A stretch of 64,000 nt of DNA from contig JALXWS010000002.1 in the NCBI GenBank assembly GCA_025144025.1, forward strand, positions 62,001 through 126,000, in the 5' to 3' direction. The notes beneath the pieces were generated by a model. That model was not told where the DNA came from and ran no database searches. It worked only from the letters and a program-made list of their open reading frames with translations. Below, piece by piece: positions 38,464-48,928 of the stretch. How positions within the stretch are numbered: the first letter of the stretch is position 1; each line of letters opens with the position of its first letter. The DNA is from Corynebacterium sp. p3-SID1241 (GTDB lineage: Bacteria > Actinomycetota > Actinomycetes > Mycobacteriales > Mycobacteriaceae). Both the position numbers and the translations under genes were made by a program.

Positions 38464-38507
38464 CCCACAATGCCCCACCAACAAGACCATTAGTGGGGCA
38501 AAGTGGG
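38464..38507. promoter_or_regulatory. Distal inverted pair of GTGGG doublets
   Basis: Two minus-oriented boxes (38464-38468, 38474-38478; 10-bp spacing) face two plus-oriented boxes (38493-38497, 38503-38507; 10-bp spacing), with TGCCCCAC/GTGGGGCA forming an inverted repeat. Single minus-oriented boxes also occur at 38369 and 38414. The rest of the gene-free DNA 38253-38531 holds nothing else that I can assign. Confidence 0.55.
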
Positions 38508-38531
38508 AGATTTTGGATAGGCATGAAAATA

Positions 38532-38562
38532 CCCCAGCCAATCCCTACTGAATCGACTGGGG
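38532..38562 (-). terminator. Terminator-like hairpin after the DUF3040 gene
   Basis: A CCCCAG/CTGGGG stem with partial inner pairing is followed on the minus strand by ATTTTC, about 20 nt beyond the DUF3040 stop. Confidence 0.5.
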
Positions 38563-38581
38563 CAACTAAGGCTAAAAGGCG

Positions 38582-38980
38582 CTAACGCTCCTCAAAACGG
38601 CGACGGAAGTTTTCTTCGAGCCTCCCGCTAACACCCCCGTTGCGGGAAGCAGACTTCTTTGCATGTCCACCAGAATAGCGATCCTGCGATGAGCGACCAG
38701 AGCCATCACCACGCAGCATCCATACACCGGCGGCAAACATGACCAAAAATCCCGCAATGGAAAGGGCAATGAACCACAGGCTTTGCTGCGCTAGAGCAAC
38801 ACCACCAATAAGCATGCAAAGGCCAACAACGACGAGCGCCACGCCCCGCAGGGTTACTGCACCGCCAGAGCCGCCAAACGACGTAGGCTCAGAAACGGAA
38901 GCACCAAATTTAGGATCGTCAGCAAGCAACGATTCCTCAATTTCACGGAGCGTTCGCTGCTCCTGCTCAGAAAGAGACAC
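38582..38980 (-). CDS. DUF3040 membrane protein
   Basis: A 132-residue protein of the actinobacterial DUF3040 family: the N-terminal MSLSEQEQRTLREIEESL segment followed by DPKF is the family hallmark. Two membrane segments follow (about 48-66 and 70-88), with a basic Gly/Ser/Arg-rich tail. The GTG start has GGAGGA 3-4 nt upstream. It lies upstream of mraZ as in M. tuberculosis (Rv2169c, from memory). The function is not known. Confidence 0.88.
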   Translation of the reverse strand: MSLSEQEQRTLREIEESLLADDPKFGASVSEPTSFGGSGGAVTLRGVALVVVGLCMLIGGVALAQQSLWFIALSIAGFLVMFAAGVWMLRGDGSGRSSQDRYSGGHAKKSASRNGGVSGRLEENFRRRFEER

Positions 38981-39089
38981 TGTTCCTCCAACTAGGGATT
39001 GGGCTTCAGGCGGTAATAGTTCTATCTATACTAACGCCCAGAATAATCAGTATGTTCCCTAAAAGGTAGTGAGCGCCCCCACGCAGTGA

Positions 39090-39521
39090 CTACGCAGCAA
39101 AAGAACCAAACGTTGTCTCTGCCTCACTTTCATCCAAGAATTGTGCGGAGCGCTGCATAAGGCCATAAACGAACTTTTCACCCGGCACTTCATCTAGGCC
39201 CGATGCCACTCGAGCGCGGGTCCGAGAATAGGCCTTAAAAGTTTCCGCCCACCGCTTATCTTCCACACCTACTAGAGCTAGGCGCTCCCAAGCACTAGAA
39301 GGAAGACGGCGACGCCGCGCCACTGCGGAAGCCGCCACTCGCGCACCGGCGGTACGCAGCGCCGCCTGGTATGCCACCTCTAAAGCTTGGTCGAATCGCC
39401 CATGTGCTGCATATCCGCGCGCCGAGTCCAATAGCTCACGCGCCTGAAAGAGGAATCGAGCCCGCTTGCCTCCCTCTCGACCAAAAGAACGAGTACGTGT
39501 TGCCGAAATAATCTGTGCCAT
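39090..39521 (-). CDS. HEPN-domain protein of the SAV_6107 type
   Basis: A 143-residue, mostly helical and basic protein (RARFLFQARELLDSARGYAAHG, then FDQALEVAYQAALRTAGARV). The pattern of a helix with Ala-Arg-Glu-Leu followed by LEVAYQAALRTAGARV matches small HEPN proteins annotated as SAV_6107 family in corynebacteria, as I remember it. The HEPN ribonuclease motif R-x4-6-H is not obvious, so catalytic activity should not be assumed. AAGGACA precedes the ATG. A 230-bp gap upstream separates it from the divergent GNAT gene. The function is unknown. Confidence 0.7.
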   Translation of the reverse strand: MAQIISATRTRSFGREGGKRARFLFQARELLDSARGYAAHGRFDQALEVAYQAALRTAGARVAASAVARRRRLPSSAWERLALVGVEDKRWAETFKAYSRTRARVASGLDEVPGEKFVYGLMQRSAQFLDESEAETTFGSFAA

Positions 39522-39751
39522 TGTCCTTGTCCTTAACTAAGTAACTAACGCCGTTGAAGTGCCCCTGACATTAAGAAGGCCACCGGACATCTCACAGTTC
39601 ATAATAGTTCAGATGTTCGAATGTAACAATAGGAGCGACACCGTAAAATGCTTATTCTCCAAATTTTGTTCGAAACTCCTATTCTGTTCTCGGTGGCCCA
39701 ACACCCGCCCTGTTGCTCCACTTGGCGCATACTTCTGGTGTCATAGACACC

Positions 39752-40306
39752 GTGAGCTTTGAAATCCGCCGCCTAACTCCGCCAGAATTCTCTGTGCTGG
39801 CCCCGCAATTGGTTGAGATCTATATCGAGGCGATGAACTATCGCCCCGATATTCTGCACAGCCGCATAGCAGGCTGGCGAAATGACCTGATCCGGCCCGG
39901 GTTCAGTGCTCTGATTGCCACTCACGACAACGGCACTGTAGGAGTAGCCTATGGATTTCTAGGCTCCCCGGATAACTGGTGGGACGCCGAACTTCGCCGC
40001 GGGCTGCGCCTACAAGGCGGGCCCACCGAAAAGCAGTGGGATATTGTGCGCAACTATTTTGAGTTAGCAGAGATCCACGTCTTACCGCAGTATCAAGGCC
40101 ATGGGCTGGGCAGACAACTGCTGGAGGGATTGTTGTGGAATGCCCCGGCCCACTACGCCCTACTGTCAACGCCGGAAGTGCCAAATGAGGACAACGGGGC
40201 TTTTCGGCTGTATAGATCCGCCGGATTCTTCGACATTATCCGCAATCACCGCTACCCCGCGGACACTCGCCCATTTGCCATTTTGGGGGCCGCCCTGCCG
40301 CTGTAA
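39752..40306 (+). CDS. GNAT-family N-acetyltransferase
   Basis: A 184-residue acetyltransferase-like protein. The GNAT core includes VGVAYGFLGSP, then a beta strand with LAEIHVLPQYQGHGLGRQLLEGLL, where QGHGLGRQL is the acetyl-CoA pyrophosphate loop (Q/R-x-x-G-x-G/A), and a C-terminal AFRLYRSAGFFDI, the typical motif B. The substrate is unknown. Its location between DUF3040 and the polyprenyl synthase matches Rv2170 in M. tuberculosis (from memory). GTG 39752 begins the homology; no ribosome binding site is visible and the -10 is poor, so this start is the least certain in the region. Confidence 0.8.
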   Translation: MSFEIRRLTPPEFSVLAPQLVEIYIEAMNYRPDILHSRIAGWRNDLIRPGFSALIATHDNGTVGVAYGFLGSPDNWWDAELRRGLRLQGGPTEKQWDIVRNYFELAEIHVLPQYQGHGLGRQLLEGLLWNAPAHYALLSTPEVPNEDNGAFRLYRSAGFFDIIRNHRYPADTRPFAILGAALPL

Positions 40307-40356
40307 ACCTCTGTTATTCCTTGCGCACCCTAGCCGGTATCGTGTGGAGTGTGACT

Positions 40357-41436
40357 ATGCAGAATATTCCTGAGCTTGCGGAGATCCCCGGTGCAGTGCG
40401 CGAAGAACTCGCAGCCTTCCTTGACCAACGCCGAGGACAAGTGGCAGAAATTGGCAGCCCTGTAACCAAGGCCGTAAGCTTTTTGGAATCCTTCGTGCTT
40501 GATGGTGGCAAGCGGGTACGCCCCACGTACGCTTGGGCCGGCTACCTTGCCGCAGGGTGTGGAGAAGAGGACCCTGTAGCCATGCTTCGCGCGGCGGCGT
40601 CTCTAGAATTTATCCAGGCCTGCGCATTGATCCACGATGACATCATCGATGCCTCCAATACCCGGCGCGGGAATCCTACGGTGCACCGGAGCGTCGAAAA
40701 GCTCCACCGCGAGTCGGACTATTTGGGCGATCCCGAGTTCTTCGGCACCTCCGTGGCAATCCTGGTAGGCGATCTAGCGCTGGTATACGCGGAAGACATG
40801 TTCCAAGATTCCGGTTTGAGCGCAGCTGCACTGCGCCGCGCCCGCAGTCCGTGGCGCGGAATGCGTACCGAGGTCATCGGCGGCCAGCTATTAGATATTT
40901 CCTTGGAAGCAGCAGGCTCCGAGTCTGTAGAACTAGCCAATTCCGTCAACCGCTACAAGACGGCGGCTTATACTATTGAACGCCCACTACACCTAGGTGC
41001 GGCCATAGCCGGCGCTAGCGAGGACCTTATCGCTGCCTTCCGCGGTTATGGTCACGATATCGGCATTGCCTACCAGCTACGCGACGATCAACTGGGAGTC
41101 TTCGGCGATCCGGAAATTACCGGCAAGCCAGCTGGCGATGATCTGCGCGAGGGAAAACGCACCGAGCTTTTGGCGCTAGCACTCCAGCGCGCGGATGAAT
41201 CTGACCCACAAGCTGCCGCTACCCTGCGCAAATTCATCGGACAAACCTCGGATCCCCAGGAATTGGACCGCATGGCGCAAATCATTGCTGATTCGGGTGC
41301 GCCACAAGAAATTGAACGCCGAATCGAATCGCTGACTCAATCTGGCCTCGAACATCTGCGTGCCGCACAGGTGGATCCTGCGGTGACCGAGACCCTAGAG
41401 CGATTGGCTATTAAAGCCACCGCTCGGCACAAGTAG
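40357..41436 (+). CDS. idsA: Long-chain (E)-polyprenyl diphosphate synthase
   Basis: Condenses isopentenyl diphosphate with allylic diphosphates. The 359-residue protein has the first Asp-rich motif in ALIHDDIIDASNTRRG (about 98-113), the FQ/RGNP-type HRS segment and the second Asp motif YQLRDDQLGVFGDPE (about 232-246), followed by KRTELLALA. It resembles the IdsA/GrcC-type geranylgeranyl diphosphate synthases of corynebacteria; product length cannot be read safely. ATG 40357 has GGAG 7 nt upstream. The mannosyltransferase mptA follows after 8 nt, suggesting joint expression for lipid carrier and mannan synthesis. Confidence 0.88.
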   Translation: MQNIPELAEIPGAVREELAAFLDQRRGQVAEIGSPVTKAVSFLESFVLDGGKRVRPTYAWAGYLAAGCGEEDPVAMLRAAASLEFIQACALIHDDIIDASNTRRGNPTVHRSVEKLHRESDYLGDPEFFGTSVAILVGDLALVYAEDMFQDSGLSAAALRRARSPWRGMRTEVIGGQLLDISLEAAGSESVELANSVNRYKTAAYTIERPLHLGAAIAGASEDLIAAFRGYGHDIGIAYQLRDDQLGVFGDPEITGKPAGDDLREGKRTELLALALQRADESDPQAAATLRKFIGQTSDPQELDRMAQIIADSGAPQEIERRIESLTQSGLEHLRAAQVDPAVTETLERLAIKATARHK

Positions 41437-41444
41437 GTCTAGCC

Positions 41445-42935
41445 GTGGAAAAGACGTATTCCTTTCCCATTCCGCGCGCACTGCCGCTGGGCCTATCAGC
41501 CTCTTGCGTTTTGCTGCTGGCGTCTTTTTCGGGCGGCGCTACCCGTAACCGCGGGGGACTATTAGAAGCGCTCAATATCGGATTCTTATCTTATGGACAC
41601 GGGCGCAATCTTGGTCTCGCACTGTACTGGGTGGGAATTTTCCTTCTCGCCGCAGCGTGGATGCTTGCCGGGCGCACCATCATTCGCCCACAGCTTAAAA
41701 CCCCACTCCCCGAGGGCGGCTTACGCGATATCCAGCGCATCCTCATTGCCTGGGTCGCTCCCCTATTGTTGGCCGGCCCTTTGGCCTCACGCGATGTATA
41801 TTCCTACCTCATGCAGGGGGCTATGGTCCGCGATGGCTTTGATCCATATACCGAAGGCGCCGCCGTTAACCCCGGCCCCTTCCTCCTCGAGGTATCGCAG
41901 GATTGGCGCAACACCACCACCCCGTATGGTCCCCTTCACCTTTGGATAGGTGAATTGGTCACCAGCTTGGTGGGCGATAACGTCACCGCGGGCGTCGTGG
42001 TCTATAAGGCTCTTTCTCTGCTCGGTTTCATTGCTATCGCTTGGTCAATTCCACAGATCGCCCGCAAGCTCGGTGCGGATCCGGCGGTAGCACTCTGGCT
42101 CGGCGTAGCTAATCCGGTTATCATCTTGCACCTAATTGGCGGTATGCATAATGAGTCCCTCATGGTGGGGCTTGTGTCCATCGGCCTACTTGCGGCTCTG
42201 AATAGGCGCTTCCACGCGGCACTTTTACTCGTGGGCGCAGCCGTAGCGATGAAGGCCACAGCGCTCATCGCTGCGCCCTTTATCGTGTGGATGATGCTTC
42301 ACTATTATGCGCCCCGGGGCTCAAGCGTGTGGCGGTCGGTCTTCGTCTTCGCTGTATCCGGCATCGCTGCGGTGGCGGAAATCATCGCCGCAGTAGCACT
42401 GATCACGTGGGCTTCGGGCACATCTTGGGGTTGGTTATCGCAAATTAGCGGCAACTCCAAGGTCATCAACCCGCTCGCAGGTCCTACCTTAGCTACCGAC
42501 GTTATCTTCCCTGCCGTCCAGATTTTCATGCCGGATGCCTCCTATAACGCCATTTTGGCTGTCTTGCGCAGCATCGCCATGGCATGCATGTTCATTGGCC
42601 TAGTGGCGGTGTGGTGGTTGTGCCGCAAAAACAACCGCGATGCCATCATGGGCACCGCGGCCGCGTATCAAGTTGCTTTCGTATTCAACGCCGTGACCTT
42701 ACCGTGGTACTACGCCTCCATCTTTACCTTGATGGGTACCTTCCGGCCGCCACTGTGGCTTTTGAAGTTCACCACCGGCGTAGCCTTATTTATCGGCGTC
42801 TCCTTTTCCGGGGATGGCAATCACCAGCTCTATAACTGGTTCTGGGTCATCGGGATGATCGTGGTGGCATGGTTTGCAACCCAATGGCTCTTTGAAGGAG
42901 TGCCTAAAAAGCAGCAGCCTGCGCGCGACGGATAA
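41445..42935 (+). CDS. mptA: Polyprenol-phosphate-mannose alpha-1,6-mannosyltransferase
   Basis: Membrane GT-C enzyme extending the alpha-1,6-mannan backbone of lipomannan/LAM from polyprenyl-phosphomannose. The 496-residue protein has about 13 membrane segments and, in the first large loop, the GT-C acidic motif LASRDVYSYLMQG (about 108-120) with DPYTEG shortly after. The paralogues MptA and MptB are alike; the name MptA rests on the neighbours (idsA on one side, Rv2175c-like and pknL on the other), as for Rv2174. GTG start. The last 32 nt overlap the convergent Rv2175c-like gene. Confidence 0.85.
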   Translation: MEKTYSFPIPRALPLGLSASCVLLLASFSGGATRNRGGLLEALNIGFLSYGHGRNLGLALYWVGIFLLAAAWMLAGRTIIRPQLKTPLPEGGLRDIQRILIAWVAPLLLAGPLASRDVYSYLMQGAMVRDGFDPYTEGAAVNPGPFLLEVSQDWRNTTTPYGPLHLWIGELVTSLVGDNVTAGVVVYKALSLLGFIAIAWSIPQIARKLGADPAVALWLGVANPVIILHLIGGMHNESLMVGLVSIGLLAALNRRFHAALLLVGAAVAMKATALIAAPFIVWMMLHYYAPRGSSVWRSVFVFAVSGIAAVAEIIAAVALITWASGTSWGWLSQISGNSKVINPLAGPTLATDVIFPAVQIFMPDASYNAILAVLRSIAMACMFIGLVAVWWLCRKNNRDAIMGTAAAYQVAFVFNAVTLPWYYASIFTLMGTFRPPLWLLKFTTGVALFIGVSFSGDGNHQLYNWFWVIGMIVVAWFATQWLFEGVPKKQQPARDG

Positions 42936-43272
42936 CCTCGCGAGCGAGATGACCATGCAGGGCATCGATCGGCCGGCCTGGGAGTGAGTCGTCCTCAGTA
43001 AAAAGGTATTTAAAGATTTCCGCGTCCTTGTAGCCGCCATCGGTGAGCACGGTTATTGCCGCAGTCACATGCTTGGCAATGACGCCCTTATCATTAAAGA
43101 AAGCTAGCGGAACGCGCTTTCCTTCTGGGGAATCCCAGGCAATGAACTTTCGGTCCTGCAGCAGGTCATAGGCACGAGTAATGGGCAGGTCTAGCTTTTC
43201 CGCTACCTGCTGCATGCTGAGCAGTTCTTCGTTTGCAAGCAAGGAATCGAGGGATTTTTCTACGTTAATCAC
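42904..43272 (-). CDS. Rv2175c-like DNA-binding protein
   Basis: A 122-residue protein with an N-terminal helix-turn-helix (SMQQVAEKLDLPITRAYDLL, about 20-39) and a C-terminal domain containing FNDKGVIAKHV...LTDGGYKDAEIFKYLF. In M. tuberculosis Rv2175c is a DNA-binding substrate of the kinase PknL, whose gene diverges from it, as here. I chose GTG 43272 because TAAAGT (43280-43285) ends exactly 7 nt upstream; longer in-frame ATG starts (43308, 43320) would run through the pknL promoter. The shorter start removes most of the N-terminal tail in which the mycobacterial phosphosite lies. Confidence 0.85.
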   Translation of the reverse strand: MINVEKSLDSLLANEELLSMQQVAEKLDLPITRAYDLLQDRKFIAWDSPEGKRVPLAFFNDKGVIAKHVTAAITVLTDGGYKDAEIFKYLFTEDDSLPGRPIDALHGHLAREVIRRAQAAAF

Positions 43273-43279
43273 GCCACCT

Positions 43280-43311
43280 ACTTTAACGCGGGTAGTGGGA
43301 TCGGCCATACT
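43280..43311. promoter_or_regulatory. Divergent leaderless promoters of the Rv2175c-like gene and pknL
   Basis: The minus-strand TAAAGT (43280-43285) is 7 nt from GTG 43272. The plus-strand CATACT (43306-43311) is 7 nt from ATG 43319, with TTAACG (43283-43288) at 17-bp spacing overlapping the opposite -10. The two promoters are interlocked, so they probably exclude each other. Confidence 0.55.
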
Positions 43312-43318
43312 GGAAGGC

Positions 43319-46071
<2,753 letters not shown>

Positions 46072-46100
46072 CTAATAGCCTATCGCGCGTTAGTTAAATT

Positions 46101-46610
46101 CTAGATATTAATTCTATTGCCTTTAGAGAGCGGAAGCATTTGGGCGCAGGCGCGGAACTTGGCGAGGTTATGGCGGGCGTCGACAAGCGCATCGTGATTC
46201 CCCTGGGGCACTGCGGGCAGGCCCGGGCGGCCTGCAAACTCCCAATACTGCTTAAGCTCGCGGGTGTAGCGCGGCAGGCGCTTTGGCAAACCGGCCATAT
46301 CTCCCCACAACTGTGCCAACACCACGTGATCATAGGCACCGACCCAAGCCCACAGCTCTACCGGAGTCGAGCTCTGCGTCAGGAATTCTAGGACCTCCGA
46401 GCGGATTGTATCCAAAGGCTTCCACACTGGATCGCGCGGGCTCGGCAGCTTATCCAATACATTATCTTTCACCCAAGAATTGGCCTTGGCGGGATCAAAA
46501 TCCGTGGACACAGCGTAATATTCGCTGCCATTCTCACCGACGATGCCGATGGAGACCAATTCAATGGTCTGTCCATCCTCAATAAATTCGGTGTCATAGA
46601 AGTAGCGCAC
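46101..46610 (-). CDS. 3'-to-5' exoribonuclease (Rv2179c/AS type, DEDD family)
   Basis: A 169-residue RNase-T-fold protein. YDTEFIEDG (about 4-12) supplies the first Asp/Glu pair, AYDHVVLAQL the third acidic residue, and NHDALVDARHNL (about 137-148) the HxxxD of the DEDDh set. It corresponds to the polyadenylate-specific 3'-exoribonuclease AS family described for Rv2179c. GTG 46610 is taken as start because the catalytic motif follows at once; a TTG at 46619 would add three residues. TAGGCT (46619-46624) ends 8 nt upstream. It lies upstream of aroG as in M. tuberculosis. Confidence 0.85.
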   Translation of the reverse strand: MRYFYDTEFIEDGQTIELVSIGIVGENGSEYYAVSTDFDPAKANSWVKDNVLDKLPSPRDPVWKPLDTIRSEVLEFLTQSSTPVELWAWVGAYDHVVLAQLWGDMAGLPKRLPRYTRELKQYWEFAGRPGLPAVPQGNHDALVDARHNLAKFRACAQMLPLSKGNRINI

Positions 46611-46649
46611 GTCTCCCAAGCCTAGCGCCGCCTAGTACACGGCAATAAA

Positions 46650-46678
46650 TTGGCCCCTTAAAGCGACGGTTGTACACT
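46650..46678 (+). promoter_or_regulatory. Leaderless promoter of the mptC-like gene
   Basis: TTGGCC (46650-46655), a 17-bp spacer and TACACT (46673-46678) are followed 6 nt later by GTG 46685. No ribosome binding site lies between. Confidence 0.5.
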
Positions 46679-46684
46679 TCTGGC

Positions 46685-47866
46685 GTGAAGAAGTCTCTGT
46701 GGTTTACTGCTCTACCCTTGTGCCTTTCCGCTCTCGTGGCCCTTTGGTGGCTCATTGATATACCGGAGCTTTTCTCAGGACACTTTTCCGCCTACTACCA
46801 CATTGACCTTGACGTTTACCGCGAAGGAGGCGCTGGTTTTGGCAGCGACCTCTACGCCAAGGACTATCTCGTAGGCAGCAATCGCGACGTCTCCCTCCCC
46901 TTTACTTACCCGCCGTTCGCGGCGTTGCTCTTTACCCCACTGAGCTGGCTCCCTCTTACCGCCGCAAGCATCCTTGTATCCGTCGCCTCTTTTGCCGCAC
47001 TCTGGGCCTGCGTAGCGCTCGTCCTTCGCTCCATTAAGTGCTCCGGATGGGCAGCTTGGGCACTACTGGCTGCCATGCTCACCGAACCTATTACGGAGAC
47101 CTTTAGCTTCGGCCAGGTAAATATCCTACTCTCCGCCCTCGTGGTGGTAGACATCCTCTGGCTCCGTCCAGGCCGCGGACGAGGCGTGCTTACCGGTATC
47201 GCCATGGCTATCAAGCTCACCCCCGCAGTATTTCTTGCTGTGTTCTTTGTCCGCCGCGAGTGGCGCGCGTTTTTCAGCTCACTCGGCGCTTTCTTCGCAG
47301 CCGGACTAATCGCCTTTGCCTGCAATCCGCACAGCTCGATTCAGTACTGGAGCGAGACATTGCGCGATTCCAACCGCATTGGTGGGTTGGCTTATAGCTC
47401 CAATCAGTCACTGCGTGGCTTCTTTAGCCGCCTTGCCCCCGAGCACGCAGAAAAGCTATGGCTCATAGCCGTTCTCGTCGTCATTGCCATCGTGTGGTTT
47501 GTCATGGAGCGACTCTCCCATGGAAACAAGTCCGTTCTCATGCTGCTGGCTGCATCAGTATCACTACTTTGCTCGCCGGTGTCCTGGTCGCACCATTTCA
47601 CTTGGCTGGTACTGGCTGGCGTCCTTCTTGCAGCCCAACGCCGGTGGAAGCTCGCCGCACTAACGTGGCTGGCCCTTTGGGCTCGCGGACATTGGCTCGT
47701 TCCCCACACCAATGAACAAGAGCTGGATTGGGCATGGTGGCAACACATCGTGGGCAACGACTACGTCATCGTTACCGCTCTGCTGGTTCTTTGCTCGCTA
47801 CCATTGGCTCTACGGCGGGCCGGCGCTTATCAATCCGCGGCGGAACCAATGTCCAACCGAGGATAG
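46685..47866 (+). CDS. mptC: Alpha-1,2-mannosyltransferase of LAM/lipomannan branching (GT87)
   Basis: Membrane GT-C glycosyltransferase predicted to add alpha-1,2-mannose side units to the mannan backbone. The 393-residue protein has about 10 membrane segments; DLDVYREGG in the first loop carries the acidic pair typical of GT87, followed by VSLPFTYPPFAALLF. The position next to aroG and the exoribonuclease matches Rv2181, which supports the name MptC. GTG 46685 is supported by the leaderless promoter. The 3' end overlaps the convergent acyltransferase by 95 nt. Confidence 0.8.
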   Translation: MKKSLWFTALPLCLSALVALWWLIDIPELFSGHFSAYYHIDLDVYREGGAGFGSDLYAKDYLVGSNRDVSLPFTYPPFAALLFTPLSWLPLTAASILVSVASFAALWACVALVLRSIKCSGWAAWALLAAMLTEPITETFSFGQVNILLSALVVVDILWLRPGRGRGVLTGIAMAIKLTPAVFLAVFFVRREWRAFFSSLGAFFAAGLIAFACNPHSSIQYWSETLRDSNRIGGLAYSSNQSLRGFFSRLAPEHAEKLWLIAVLVVIAIVWFVMERLSHGNKSVLMLLAASVSLLCSPVSWSHHFTWLVLAGVLLAAQRRWKLAALTWLALWARGHWLVPHTNEQELDWAWWQHIVGNDYVIVTALLVLCSLPLALRRAGAYQSAAEPMSNRG

Positions 47867-48923
47867 GGACCTTCCCCAGCGCCCACAGTGCCACCGATGC
47901 AGCCGCGGAATAGAAAAAGCACATCGCTATCCAGAACCACGTATTTTCCATCGGCCACTGTCCTGCCAAGCTAACGGCATAATCGCGGTGGGCCATGAAG
48001 AAGCCGTACCCCACCGTCATGCCGATTGGGTGGGCCAAATAAATAGGCAAGGTATGGCGCCCCACAAACTTCACAAACGCAGAAACCGCCGGAATATGAC
48101 TGATGAGGACCGCCCCTACGATGCCAGCCGGAGTTTCGAGCGTCTGTTCCGCAAAGCGGATTAACAGGTCTAGATCCCCCCTGCCAAGGAAATCGTCCCC
48201 GGGCAACGGCCAATGCACCGTCACTTCCCTTTCTAGGGCATCCCACGTTTTCCGGATGAACACTCCTGCGAAGTAGCTCGCGATCGCCGCGCAGTAAGCC
48301 CACAGAGAACCCATGCGGAAGCTGCCTTTGAAGGGGGCTTCGGCGGCGTCGGCAAATAGCGTAATAGGCCCACGCAGATAGGCGGCTCCGACGAAAATAG
48401 GCAAAAACATAATCGCCTTGCCTATGAAGAAATAATGGTCCTGCCACGCGATGAACAACAGTGGTGTAAAGCTCAAGGCCAAGCCCGCCCATGCGGGAAG
48501 CTTGCGCACGCTCCACAAAAAGATATTGAAGATGATAAGCGCATGGATAAACCACGCCATGGTGTGGCCCAAAAGCAGGTTATAAACAAGATCCGTGAAC
48601 TGCAGGTAGGGATCCCCAAACACCCAGTGGTATTCAATGCGCTTGGTCCACAGTTCGACGGTCATCCACACCGTATAAGGAACGAGGAAAAACCACAGGC
48701 GGCGAGTAAATAACTCGCTAAAGGAATAGCGAAAAATTTTGGTTGAGAAATAGCCGGATACGAGGAAAAACAAGGGCAGTCGGAGCGGGTCCAGCCACAC
48801 GTTTAGATCAGCCAACCACGTTAGCTCACCTTCCGGAACCACCAGCGTCACGTGCAAAAGCACTACGCCGATTATGGATACGCCTTTAGCAGTATCTGGC
48901 CAAGCTAAGCGGGCCTTGGGAAT
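47772..48923 (-). CDS. Acyltransferase family 3 membrane protein (probable ATT start)
   Basis: A 383-residue membrane protein with about 10 hydrophobic segments. WPDTAKGVSIIGVVLLHVTL (about residues 8-27) and LRLPLFFLVSGYF are the family-3 O-acyltransferase hallmarks, with the key His in VVLLHV. The conserved N-terminus is open to a TGA upstream, yet contains no ATG, GTG or TTG before GTG 48863, which would delete WPDTAKGV. ATT 48923 lies 8 nt after GGGGAGG, so it is the best candidate start. A leaderless start at 48863 (CATAAT 48871-48876, 7 nt before) is the alternative. The acylated substrate is unknown; a cell-envelope glycan is likely from context. Confidence 0.75.
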   Translation of the reverse strand: MPKARLAWPDTAKGVSIIGVVLLHVTLVVPEGELTWLADLNVWLDPLRLPLFFLVSGYFSTKIFRYSFSELFTRRLWFFLVPYTVWMTVELWTKRIEYHWVFGDPYLQFTDLVYNLLLGHTMAWFIHALIIFNIFLWSVRKLPAWAGLALSFTPLLFIAWQDHYFFIGKAIMFLPIFVGAAYLRGPITLFADAAEAPFKGSFRMGSLWAYCAAIASYFAGVFIRKTWDALEREVTVHWPLPGDDFLGRGDLDLLIRFAEQTLETPAGIVGAVLISHIPAVSAFVKFVGRHTLPIYLAHPIGMTVGYGFFMAHRDYAVSLAGQWPMENTWFWIAMCFFYSAAASVALWALGKVPILGWTLVPPRIDKRRPAVEPMVASKEPAER

Positions 48924-48928
48924 AGTGA

